From Candidatus Babelota bacterium (GTDB lineage Bacteria; Babelota; Babeliae; Babelales; Babelaceae), in NCBI GenBank assembly GCA_003165355.1, contig PLTG01000066.1:50749-104151 (forward strand): a stretch of DNA of 53,403 nucleotides, read 5' to 3'. The translations under genes were made by a program, and so were the position numbers. Position 1 is the stretch's first letter, and each line of letters begins with the position of its first letter. This document shows, one piece after another, positions 31,909 through 39,687 of the stretch. Below the pieces are notes generated by a model, which saw only the letters and a list, made by a program, of their open reading frames with translations, was not told the origin of the DNA and did not search any database.

Positions 31909-32601
31909 TTACTTACCCGTTGAAAGCGCTTTGAGCATTTCAAATTGAAAGTTGAGTCCTGCATACCAGCGTGCTGAAACACAGGTATAATAAAGCATTT
32001 GAAGATTCCCGCAATGAAGCACTTCTTGTAAGCGGCACAGATCCAAAATGGCTCTTACGTAAAGATCTTGGTATAAGCCCTTTTTATGTAAAATATCTTG
32101 AAGCTCGCTATAGTTTGTAAGAGTATGCGTTATTTGTTCAAAAAGAGACAAGCTTAAGAGTTTGCTGAATTTTGCAGGAGTATACCGGTTTTCATCAATT
32201 AATGTGGCGATATCTTGCTCAACTATACCAAAGCTTTGAAGTGCAAATTCTTCGCGGTTCATGGTTGTTGCATCAGGCAGTGCGAGCTCAGCTTTTTCGA
32301 TAAACGAAAGGATGTGGTTGGTAAAATTTTCAGATTCTTGAAATGAGAAATCTTCATCTAATTCATATTTTTCAACAAGATTATGCATATATGCAACGAT
32401 TATTTCCCCTTGATCTTCCGGGCAGAATGTTTGCAATTGTTCAGCAATAGAAGCTATGCGGGTGTAATACTCATCCATATTACGAGCATGCAGAGCGAGC
32501 GTAGTTTTATGAAATTCAGCATTGAGTTCTTCGAAAAAGTTGCTTTTGATAGCAAATGGTACCAGTGTGCTTGCAATAAGCCATAAAAATTTATTTACCA
32601 T
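31909..32601 (-). CDS. Exported helical protein, unknown
   Basis: A 230-residue protein with an N-terminal signal (MVNKFLWLIASTLVPFAIKS) and an almost entirely alpha-helical, acidic mature part (EELNAEFHKTTLALHARNMD, EDFSFQESENFTNHILSFIE). Cysteines are few and late. No domain is recognised. It lies downstream of the prepilin peptidase on the same strand after a 68-base gap. Confidence 0.72.
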   Translation of the reverse strand: MVNKFLWLIASTLVPFAIKSNFFEELNAEFHKTTLALHARNMDEYYTRIASIAEQLQTFCPEDQGEIIVAYMHNLVEKYELDEDFSFQESENFTNHILSFIEKAELALPDATTMNREEFALQSFGIVEQDIATLIDENRYTPAKFSKLLSLSLFEQITHTLTNYSELQDILHKKGLYQDLYVRAILDLCRLQEVLHCGNLQMLYYTCVSARWYAGLNFQFEMLKALSTGK

Positions 32602-32669
32602 AAAAAAATCCTAAAGTGATGAGTTGTATATGTATTAATTATTAATGGTATCAGCGGACCTAAATGCCG

Positions 32670-33137
32670 TCAAATAGCCCCAATAAAAAGATAGATTAAA
32701 GAGCCGATTGCTAGAAATGACCCAAAGGGCAATGCTGTCTGTGCATCCGCTTTTTTGAAGAGAATCAAGGCGAGCGCACAAAGTGTGCCGATTACAGACC
32801 CAAAAGTAACGGTGTAAAAGACGCCCATATACCCCAGGTATGACCCGACCATCGCCAGAAGCTCAAGATCACCTTGGCCAATACCGTCGATGCCTCTGAA
32901 GGCAGCGTAGCCTGTTTTAAAGACCCATAAAAAGCCATAGCCAACGATTACACTCAGTAGACTCTCATAAAGTGTAATGGGCGTTAGGGATAGATGTGCC
33001 CCTATAAGAAATATGGGGATGAGAAAAATGGTTGCAGGGCGATAGATAAGAAGATAGAGATAGTCGGTAATAAAAGTAACAAGCAATGCTGTGCAGAAGA
33101 AGAATAAAAAGAGATTATTCGTCATCATGTGAGGCAT
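32670..33137 (-). CDS. Minimal type IV prepilin peptidase (A24 family)
   Basis: An inner-membrane aspartyl protease that would cleave the leader of the pilin at 31,310. The 155 residues form about five helices with the two catalytic aspartates: D25 in FITDYLYLL and D90 in GIGQGDLELLAMVGSYLG (G-x-GD motif). The N-terminal methyltransferase domain and zinc cysteines of PilD are absent, so it is a peptidase-only form of archaeal/TadV-like size. Its start overlaps the rbfA end by 23 bases; ATGs at 33,128 and 33,125 are also possible. Confidence 0.85.
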   Translation of the reverse strand: MPHMMTNNLFLFFFCTALLVTFITDYLYLLIYRPATIFLIPIFLIGAHLSLTPITLYESLLSVIVGYGFLWVFKTGYAAFRGIDGIGQGDLELLAMVGSYLGYMGVFYTVTFGSVIGTLCALALILFKKADAQTALPFGSFLAIGSLIYLFIGAI

Positions 33138-33498
33138 CTTGCTCAGCTACAGAATCGAGTAAGCGCTCAATTTTTTGAGTTTTTTCAAATTGCTCGTCAA
33201 ATCTGAAGGCAAGCTCACAGGTATATCGACCATTAATTTCTTGGGCGAGCGCTTTACGCATAGAAGGCTTATACAAAGATATTTTGTGAAGAACCTTCTT
33301 GAAGGCATCTTCACCTTCTGCCATATAGAAAAAGACCGTACAGACGGTTTTACTAGGAGAAAGCTGTACACGCGTAACATATGCCTGTTGCAATGCTTTG
33401 TCATCGCGAGAGGCTTGGTGATACAGCTGACTTATTACTCGTAAAAGAAGGGATTCTTTTTGCGAACGTTTAATATCTGAAGCGGAACGGATGGTCAT
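33115..33498 (-). CDS. rbfA: Ribosome-binding factor A
   Basis: A 127-residue protein with the RbfA KH-like pattern: a basic N-terminal helix region (IRSASDIKRSQKESLLLRVISQL), a strand YVTRVQLSPSKTVCTVFFYM, an EDAFKKVLHKISLYKPSMRKALAQEI helix and a CELAFRFDEQ strand, then a C-terminal ERLLDSV helix. RbfA binds the 30S subunit during 16S rRNA 5'-end maturation. It follows rpsU by three bases, a sensible pairing of two 30S proteins, and overlaps the prepilin peptidase gene. Confidence 0.82.
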   Translation of the reverse strand: MTIRSASDIKRSQKESLLLRVISQLYHQASRDDKALQQAYVTRVQLSPSKTVCTVFFYMAEGEDAFKKVLHKISLYKPSMRKALAQEINGRYTCELAFRFDEQFEKTQKIERLLDSVAEQDASHDDE

Positions 33499-33501
33499 CT
33501 A

Positions 33502-33711
33502 TTAAACAGTTTTAAAATTAGACATGCGGATCATGTTTTGTTTGATAGCGCGCATCATACGTTTGCGACGTTTTTGTGTTTGTGGTTCATGGTACACAAT
33601 ACGTTTCATGTCGCGAACAACGCCTTCACGTTCAATTTTCTTTTTGAGTTGGCGGATTGCGCGTTCAATATTATCGTTAACAGAGATACTAATGTTGAAT
33701 TTTTTTGTCAT
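33502..33711 (-). CDS. rpsU: Small ribosomal subunit protein S21
   Basis: A 69-residue basic protein beginning MTKKFNISISVNDNIERAIR and continuing LKKKIEREGVVRDMKRIVYH. This matches bS21, whose typical pattern is V-x-N-x2-E-x-ALR-x-FKK-x6-L-x2-R. The tail KRRKRMMRAIKQN is rich in basic residues that contact 16S rRNA. It is the first gene of the rpsU-rbfA-peptidase unit. Confidence 0.94.
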   Translation of the reverse strand: MTKKFNISISVNDNIERAIRQLKKKIEREGVVRDMKRIVYHEPQTQKRRKRMMRAIKQNMIRMSNFKTV

Positions 33712-33869
33712 ATACTCACAAATAAAGCTAAGGTTTGACTGATACTTTAATAGAGTTTATGCCAAAATCCACAAAATGTCTACGGGCTTATAACGCGTTT
33801 CTATTTGACAAAACAAAACGCTATAGTACTATTAGAATATAAAATAATTATGAAATATAGAGGAAAAAT

Positions 33870-34649
33870 ATGAAATTTAAGCCGTCTTTAGCCCTTTTAG
33901 TGGGCTTGTCCATGCCGTTCCTTCAGGCTCGCGGGTATGATGATCACGATAAAATGCGTGATGATAGCGATATTCTTGAGGCTGCTGTTGTCAAAAACGA
34001 TATTGGTGCCATCAACCGTGTTCTTGATGTTTCGCCAGATAGGCAGGAGCTTCTTGAAAGAGGTGTCTGTTTTGCTGCAGAATGTGGAGATTTGCATCTT
34101 ATACACTTTTTCTTGTCTGCAGGCGCATGTGTTAATGGGCAATATGGTGGTTGGAGTGCGTTGCATTATGCAGTCAAAAAGGGTTCAAACGAGTGTGTAA
34201 ATATGCTTCTTGATGCGGGCGCCGATATAGATTCACGTACCTACTGGTGCCAAGTTACACCGCTCTTTATCGCTGTAGAATACAAAAATATAAAAATGGT
34301 CAAACTGCTTGTAGCTCGTGGAGCAAGCTTGCAGGTAAAATCATATTGGCTAAAAGATACCATTACTCATGCTACAGTTAACGCAAGAGATGGCAAAATT
34401 TTAGAATATCTTCTCAGCATTAACGCGCCACTTAATACGCGTAACAATTCTGATCGCACGCCTGTTGTTCATGCAGCAATTTTGGAAAAAATCGACTTAC
34501 TCAAAATTATTCTTGCCTACAAACCAGAATTTACATGGGCAGATCAAAATAAGATAGAGGCGCATTGGAAGCACGGCAATGAAAATTACAGACGCACAGA
34601 TCGCAGAAGCAAAATTATTTCACTTCTTGATCATTCCAGAAACGCTTAA
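33870..34649 (+). CDS. Exported ankyrin-repeat protein
   Basis: The 259 residues start with a signal peptide (MKFKPSLALLVGLSMPFLQA). Ankyrin repeats run from about 35 to 225, the clearest being GWSALHYAVKKGSNECVNML with DAGADIDSR, then TPLFIAVEYKNIKMVKLLVA with RGASLQ, and RTPVVHAAILEKIDLLKIIL. Six units can be traced, the outer ones diverged. Ankyrin proteins in intracellular bacteria often contact host proteins, and here the Sec signal gives a route to the periplasm. The start has AGAGGA upstream. It is convergent with the outer-membrane protein gene, 19 bases apart. Confidence 0.9.
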   Translation: MKFKPSLALLVGLSMPFLQARGYDDHDKMRDDSDILEAAVVKNDIGAINRVLDVSPDRQELLERGVCFAAECGDLHLIHFFLSAGACVNGQYGGWSALHYAVKKGSNECVNMLLDAGADIDSRTYWCQVTPLFIAVEYKNIKMVKLLVARGASLQVKSYWLKDTITHATVNARDGKILEYLLSINAPLNTRNNSDRTPVVHAAILEKIDLLKIILAYKPEFTWADQNKIEAHWKHGNENYRRTDRRSKIISLLDHSRNA

Positions 34650-34668
34650 ATCTCTTTTTTAAAATCTA

Positions 34669-36183
34669 CTAAAACGTACCGATGATAGAAAGCATGAGCG
34701 TAGTAGATCTGTAAGCATTTCTACGCGTTGCCGGCGCTTGCCAGAAGAATCCAAGTGCTAAGTTAGGTGAAATATCATAGGTTAAGCCTACGTTTACCAT
34801 ATTAGATTCCCATTTAGAATTTTCAACAAGACGCCTAAGCGAGATATTGGCTACATCGGTAGTAGCAGATAAAATTTTAAAACAGTCTTCATCATGGCCG
34901 GTAAAGGCAAACTGCACAAAGGCAGAGATTCTACTTAAAAAGTGGTATGCATTCAGACTAAATACAGCATTCCAGTTAAGTCCTGGATCGACCGATACGC
35001 GCATTGTTTGAGGGAATAGCCCAGCTTGGGTAAAATCGGTCGGCGCGGGAACGCATGTATGTGTCTTTTTGAAGAATTTGGTGACATTGAATTCAAAACC
35101 TATCTCTACCGTTTTTACAAAATCAAATGTTACCCCAGCAGTTCCACCAAGACCATAATGGCCTTTGTTGCCGAGTGGTACTGCAAAAATATTGCGTGGA
35201 TTCGTATTTTTACCACTTGGAAGACTTGCGTCAAGTGTTACGTATGGCGTACATAAAAAGAAATGCCAATCATCGCGGTCAGCATTAATGGCATATGCTC
35301 TTCTGAAAAAGAGTGTCAGTCGTGTATCTTCAAAGCCCTGACTTTCCATTTTATCGATGTTCAGGTTCAATGTGTTAGCTATCGTTTCACGCTGTTTCAT
35401 AACCTTATCGATCATGATCTGTTTGCAGTAGCAACCAAAGACATCAATACAGGCGGTATTGGTTATGCAAGGGTTAGGTGCTCCGGGCGTCTGAACTGTA
35501 GTGCTACAGCATGAGATATCGGGGGAAACGCACCCTGCGGGGCATGCAAGTCCGGTTGCAGAGCAGGTAAGATCCAGAAAGTAGGGGATCTGTTTGATAT
35601 TAGCAAAACCTGTTTGTATGCGTAAGCCTACAGGGTCATACAAAAGAAAATCGAATTGAAAGCGTAAGCCGTATTTCTTGTACTTAATACCCACATCAAA
35701 AAAGCCAAAATCATGACGAATATCGCTATACACCGGATTAATAATCGCAGAACAGGTCGTCGTCAAATCGGTACTTACAGGAGAAGCGGGGGAGAGGGCA
35801 TCGAGCGCTGCAAAAAGTTCGTTTTGGATGAGAAATCTTTCATCCATCGTGCCGAATTTTTCAGGATAAAACAGAGCTGGAATATTCCAGCGGCCGGTCA
35901 GATTTCCCAATCCAGTTTTTCTTTTTTCTAAGTTATTGCCAGAATCGGCAGCTTGAAGGAATGGCGAAATAGAAAATTGAAACTTTTCTTGGCAAAAACT
36001 ATCCAGACCGTCGATATAAAAATAACGGATATTGCGTGTTAAATAATCATTGGGAAAGACGGGTGAATAGACAGGGAAGGGATCATTGTTGGTCAAATTT
36101 GTTATGGGAGCTGGCAATGGTAAGTGTGTAAAGATAATAAGTATCTGCAATAACCATGCACAAGCGCGTATATTACGCATCAT
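34669..36183 (-). CDS. Cys-rich outer-membrane beta-barrel-like protein
   Basis: A 504-residue protein with an N-terminal signal, long alternating strands (KYGLRFQFDFLLYD, NMVNVGLTYDISPNLALGFFW) and a last strand TTLMLSIIGTF ending in Phe, as in outer-membrane barrels. A loop near residues 205-260 contains many cysteines (CSATGLACPAGC, ISCC, CIDVFGCYCK), unusual for a barrel. It begins ATGATG with AGGAG upstream and is preceded by a repeated 9-mer possible operator. It is similar in style to the incomplete protein at 52,019. Function (porin or surface layer) is inferred. Confidence 0.78.
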   Translation of the reverse strand: MMRNIRACAWLLQILIIFTHLPLPAPITNLTNNDPFPVYSPVFPNDYLTRNIRYFYIDGLDSFCQEKFQFSISPFLQAADSGNNLEKRKTGLGNLTGRWNIPALFYPEKFGTMDERFLIQNELFAALDALSPASPVSTDLTTTCSAIINPVYSDIRHDFGFFDVGIKYKKYGLRFQFDFLLYDPVGLRIQTGFANIKQIPYFLDLTCSATGLACPAGCVSPDISCCSTTVQTPGAPNPCITNTACIDVFGCYCKQIMIDKVMKQRETIANTLNLNIDKMESQGFEDTRLTLFFRRAYAINADRDDWHFFLCTPYVTLDASLPSGKNTNPRNIFAVPLGNKGHYGLGGTAGVTFDFVKTVEIGFEFNVTKFFKKTHTCVPAPTDFTQAGLFPQTMRVSVDPGLNWNAVFSLNAYHFLSRISAFVQFAFTGHDEDCFKILSATTDVANISLRRLVENSKWESNMVNVGLTYDISPNLALGFFWQAPATRRNAYRSTTLMLSIIGTF

Positions 36184-36211
36184 CTACTCTCCTTTTTTCA
36201 GCCTTGATATC

Positions 36212-36248
36212 GATGGTATATTTTTTAGCTATACCATCTTATACCATC
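36212..36248 (-). promoter_or_regulatory. Possible operator: three copies of a 9-mer upstream of the Cys-rich OMP gene
   Basis: GATGGTATA occurs once (36,212-36,220) and its reverse complement TATACCATC twice (36,230-36,238 and 36,240-36,248). The two direct copies are exactly 10 bases apart, one helical turn, and the first copy inverts onto them as a hairpin or dimer site. It lies 29-65 bases before the start codon at 36,183. Confidence 0.45.
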
Positions 36249-36263
36249 AATTATTTATAAACG

Positions 36264-37436
36264 TCAACGAGTCGCTATCGTTATCACTTCAAAGAGCGCC
36301 ACGCTCATAATAAATAATGCGACTGCGATGCCGGCGTAGCCGAGCATTTTCGTACTGTTCGTTTTTTTCGCCGGGCCCCATAATAATGCTGCAATGCTCG
36401 TGCTGTAACTAAAGACAAGAAGAAGTGCAGTAAGCGGAAACCCAACATTGGCAAATACAAGATAATTGAACGTTACAATTACGCCAATAAAAACTACCGC
36501 CGAGCGGAGCGTAAGTATATTTTTTGAAGATATTCTACGCATTGATGCACATAATAATTCACCAAGCGACCAGATTAAGGCATGCAACGTCCCCATAATA
36601 GTGATGATGATGCTGATTCGTATGAAATCAACCAGCCACGTATAATCGGGAAATACATTGAGCATAACTTGCGAAAGAGTAATTCCTGGTTGGCTAAACA
36701 GCTGGCGCGGGATTGCTAAAAATATAGAAGTAACAAATAAAAGATATATTGACCCGACAATAATGATTGAAAGCGTTAATGCGCGCGGAACGTTTTTTTC
36801 AGGTTTGTCGACTAATGCATATAAAGATGCTGCTGTTTCAAAGCCAAAGAATCCAAAAATTACAAACTTGATAGCATATATTAAACTTGAATATCCAAAT
36901 GGCATGAAAGGCGTAAGATTAGCGATAGAGGCTTTTGTTAAACAAAGTCCACTGATAAGTGCTAGTGGCACAAGAGTAAGAACAATTAAAACAATTTGGC
37001 CCCATTTGGTGAGCGCCGCGCCTGCCATATTAAGAATGACAAGTGCCCAGAGCGTAGCAAGACCAAGTATTTCCACAGATATCGTAGGTAAATAATAGGC
37101 AAGTTCCTGGGCAATAATGCGCGTTAAAATGCTCATAGCAAGCGTTAATCCGCCAATATAGGCCATGCTTGCGATAACACCCATTGTGTGTCCGCCCCAT
37201 GTTTTTGCATAGGTGTAAAAGGCGCCTTCTTCAGGATAGAGTGCTGCAACTTTGGCAAGTGCAAGAGCCAGAACCCATACGGCCATAATAACGCCGATAT
37301 AGGTGATAATTGCAGCTGGACCAACATATAATTGAAGTGCAACCGGATTATAAAATATTCCTGCACCAATCATTGCGTTTGCGCCCGCGATCGTTGCCAT
37401 GAAGAGTGATATTTTTTGGTGTTTGAGAGCCGTCAT
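36264..37436 (-). CDS. APC-superfamily amino-acid permease
   Basis: The 390 residues form about twelve membrane helices. Helix 1 has the APC signature MIGAGIFYNPVAL (G-x-G-I/V), helix 6 contains FGFFGFETAASLYALVDKPEKNVPRA, the common substrate site and conserved loop of AdiC/PotE-type transporters. It would import or exchange an amino acid or polyamine across the inner membrane. Shorter than the usual 430-480 residues. It stands alone, upstream of the Cys-rich OMP on the same strand. Substrate unknown. Confidence 0.88.
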   Translation of the reverse strand: MTALKHQKISLFMATIAGANAMIGAGIFYNPVALQLYVGPAAIITYIGVIMAVWVLALALAKVAALYPEEGAFYTYAKTWGGHTMGVIASMAYIGGLTLAMSILTRIIAQELAYYLPTISVEILGLATLWALVILNMAGAALTKWGQIVLIVLTLVPLALISGLCLTKASIANLTPFMPFGYSSLIYAIKFVIFGFFGFETAASLYALVDKPEKNVPRALTLSIIIVGSIYLLFVTSIFLAIPRQLFSQPGITLSQVMLNVFPDYTWLVDFIRISIIITIMGTLHALIWSLGELLCASMRRISSKNILTLRSAVVFIGVIVTFNYLVFANVGFPLTALLLVFSYSTSIAALLWGPAKKTNSTKMLGYAGIAVALFIMSVALFEVITIATR

Positions 37437-37489
37437 GATATCCTTGGATTATAATAATTTTTTCTGAAACTGCCGCATGGATTTGCGAT

Positions 37490-37539
37490 CTCGCTAACCC
37501 TTCGACTCCGCTCAGGATGAGCGAGGTGAAGCGACGGCT
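37490..37539. repeat. Palindromic repeat (family A), intergenic copy
   Basis: A near-identical copy of the element inside the glycosyltransferase gene at 745-794. The 36-base cores share 34 positions, and here the right arm AGCGAGGTGAAGCG complements the left arm CTTCACCTCGCT of the other copy. It lies between the permease gene start and a small plus-strand gene. Confidence 0.85.
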
Positions 37540-37596
37540 AAAAATAAGCTTTCAGAAGTATTTAATATATAAAATTTTTTAGCCTGTAATTATTCT

Positions 37597-37830
37597 ATGA
37601 ACAAATGTCTCTATTATCAAGCAACCGTAGTCATAAAAACGACCAACCTATTTGTGGCCGCGTTTCGTTATTACGAACATATTGCATTTGATCGCACGTT
37701 TGATGCGCAAAAGGGAATCTTTGAGTTCTTTGTTCCAGAAGACCAGGAGCACAAGTTTTTACCTGTCATGGCCTATTTAGAATCACTCGGGTTACTACAT
37801 GATGTTATCAAACTTACTAACCGTTTATAG
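37597..37830 (+). CDS. Small DUF4911-like protein
   Basis: The 77 residues read YQATVVIKTTNLFVAAFRYYEHIAFDRTFDAQKGIFEFFVPEDQE in the core. This matches, by eye, the layout of DUF4911 proteins: a strand, a helix ending EGY-x-HLA, an R/VRT-x-D...G strand, then an acidic motif and final helix. Its function is unknown. The last 58 bases overlap the end of the convergent gltX gene, and nothing else supports expression. Confidence 0.6.
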   Translation: MNKCLYYQATVVIKTTNLFVAAFRYYEHIAFDRTFDAQKGIFEFFVPEDQEHKFLPVMAYLESLGLLHDVIKLTNRL

Positions 37831-39224
37831 CTTTCTTCTTTGCCCAGTAAACTCAGAATATCTTTTATGCTCAAGCCCTGCGCCTGCCCGGTTGATGCTC
37901 TACGCAAGAGCGCATAGAGTGGCTTTGCCGGTATATTTTCTGCTTTAGCTTTCTGTGCAAGAAGTTTTACGAATTCTTCCGGTTCGGCGAGCTTATCTTG
38001 AAAGATATCGAGGCTCTCTTTTAAGAAAGGGATAAGTGACTTTTCTGCTTCGGGCAGATCAAGGGTTGCTTGATCGGGAGCTTGGAAATAAAAATGAGTT
38101 TTTTCTACGACATCGTTGAGTGTCATGAGCTCAGGTTTAATGAGCGTAAGTAGATGCTCGAATTTTGTATCATGCGGGAATGTAAGTAAAGATGCTATGC
38201 GCCCTTTAAATTCTTCAAATGATATCTTCTGGATCCATTTCTGGTTTATCCAGCGCAGTTTTTCAATATCATACTTAATTTGGCCTGTCGAAGTGATATG
38301 GTCAAAATCAAATGCGTTTGCTAAATTGCCCAGTGACATGATTTCAGTTGCCTGAGCATCAGTCTCTTTAAGCGATCCGCCAAGAAGTGCAAGATAGTTA
38401 TTGATCGCTTCAGGTAGGTAGCCAGCATTACGTAGATCGTTAAGCGAAAAACCGAAATCTCGTTTAGATAATTTTTTACCGTCAGTATTGGCAATAATTG
38501 GTAAGTGCCAAAAAAGAGGCATCTGCTTGCCAAGGCCTTGATAAAGAGCCGCTTGGTTTGCCGTGTTACTTAAATGGTCCTCTCCACGGATAACGTGAGT
38601 GATCTGCATGAGCACATCATCAACAAAGTTAGCAAAAATAAAAGTGCAGCTCCCATCTTGACGTGTTATGGCAAAATCGGAAAAATGTTTCAAATTATAG
38701 GTAATGGGCCCGCGCGCTAAATCAATAATAGTTACCAAATCGTCTGATAGCTTGAAGCGCCAAATAAAGGGCACTTTGTCTGCAAGATTCTTTTGTATTT
38801 GTGCCTCGGTGAGCAATAAGCACGTACGGTCGTAGCGAGGAGGCAATTTTTGTGCTATCTGCCGCTCGCGCTTTTTTTCAAGCTCTTCGGCTGTGCAGAA
38901 ACAGCGGTATACCTTGTGATCCGCAATGCATCGTTCAAGGTATTCCTGGTAGAGGCTAGCCCGTTCAGATTGGTAGTAAGGAGCATGTGGACCCCCCACA
39001 CCAGGACCTTCTTGAAAGTCGAGCCCAAGCCAATGTAAATCTTTTAAAATTCCTTGTGCGCGTTCATCAAACATTCTTTGTTGATCAGTATCTTCAATTC
39101 TAATAATAAAAGTGCCGTTATAATGTTGTGCAAAAAGATAATTGATGAGGGCAGTTCTAACGTTGCCAAGGTGCATAAAGCCGGTTGGGGATGGGGCAAA
39201 GCGGACACGGACTGAGCTATTCAT
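37773..39224 (-). CDS. gltX: Glutamyl-tRNA synthetase
   Basis: Charges tRNA-Glu with glutamate using ATP. The 483 residues have the class I HIGH-type motif in FAPSPTGFMHLGNVRTAL, the TDQQR-containing catalytic region RIEDTDQQR, the tRNA-contact CFCTAEELEKKRE, and the KMSKS loop as KKLSKRDFG. Length is normal. If no GlnRS exists in the genome it may be non-discriminating, but that cannot be seen here. Start ATG 39,224; monocistronic. Its last 58 bases overlap the DUF4911-like gene. Confidence 0.96.
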   Translation of the reverse strand: MNSSVRVRFAPSPTGFMHLGNVRTALINYLFAQHYNGTFIIRIEDTDQQRMFDERAQGILKDLHWLGLDFQEGPGVGGPHAPYYQSERASLYQEYLERCIADHKVYRCFCTAEELEKKRERQIAQKLPPRYDRTCLLLTEAQIQKNLADKVPFIWRFKLSDDLVTIIDLARGPITYNLKHFSDFAITRQDGSCTFIFANFVDDVLMQITHVIRGEDHLSNTANQAALYQGLGKQMPLFWHLPIIANTDGKKLSKRDFGFSLNDLRNAGYLPEAINNYLALLGGSLKETDAQATEIMSLGNLANAFDFDHITSTGQIKYDIEKLRWINQKWIQKISFEEFKGRIASLLTFPHDTKFEHLLTLIKPELMTLNDVVEKTHFYFQAPDQATLDLPEAEKSLIPFLKESLDIFQDKLAEPEEFVKLLAQKAKAENIPAKPLYALLRRASTGQAQGLSIKDILSLLGKEESYKRLVSLITSCSNPSDSK

Positions 39225-39339
39225 ACGATTTTTATCCCTAGGATAGTGAATATTTTTTTACAATTATACTAAAAATTGCAAAGGCCGTCGATTATTTGTT
39301 ACCTTCAAAAAAGATTAATTATCTTTAAAGGAGAAAGCC

Positions 39340-39618
39340 ATGAGTCGATGTATTAAAATGACCTTTGTGGTGCCGCGTTCCGATGAACAGCTTTTTGAAA
39401 AGATACAAAAGCAGGCGCGTTCATGTCAATTGGAAGGTTTTATTATGGCAAGTACCCCCACTACCATCAAGATGATCGCGTGTGGTGTTTCTGCGGACCT
39501 TGATCTTTTCTTAGATAAAATAGATGAGGTAATTGCCACTCTCGGCGGACAAGAGGTTGCAATAGACCCCTTTTTGAAAGACAAAGATTACCGTGGCGTT
39601 TTTCGTATAATGCTTTAA
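39340..39618 (+). CDS. Small acylphosphatase-fold-like protein lacking the catalytic motif
   Basis: The 92 residues have strong AAAGGAG upstream of the ATG. The second half (LEGFIMASTPTTIKMIACG...LDLFLDKI...KDKDYRGVFRIM) has the strand-helix order and end motif Y-x-G-F-x-I of acylphosphatases, but the N-terminal VQGVGFR phosphate loop with its arginine is replaced by TFVVPRSDEQLF. Fold assignment is by eye and tentative; enzyme activity is unlikely. Its position 69 bases before bamA gives no functional hint. Confidence 0.6.
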   Translation: MSRCIKMTFVVPRSDEQLFEKIQKQARSCQLEGFIMASTPTTIKMIACGVSADLDLFLDKIDEVIATLGGQEVAIDPFLKDKDYRGVFRIML

Positions 39619-39687
39619 AATTATATGTAAAATGCGGGTGAGTATCTGCATTTTACTTACTATTTTAGCTTATATCGACAGCCAAGT

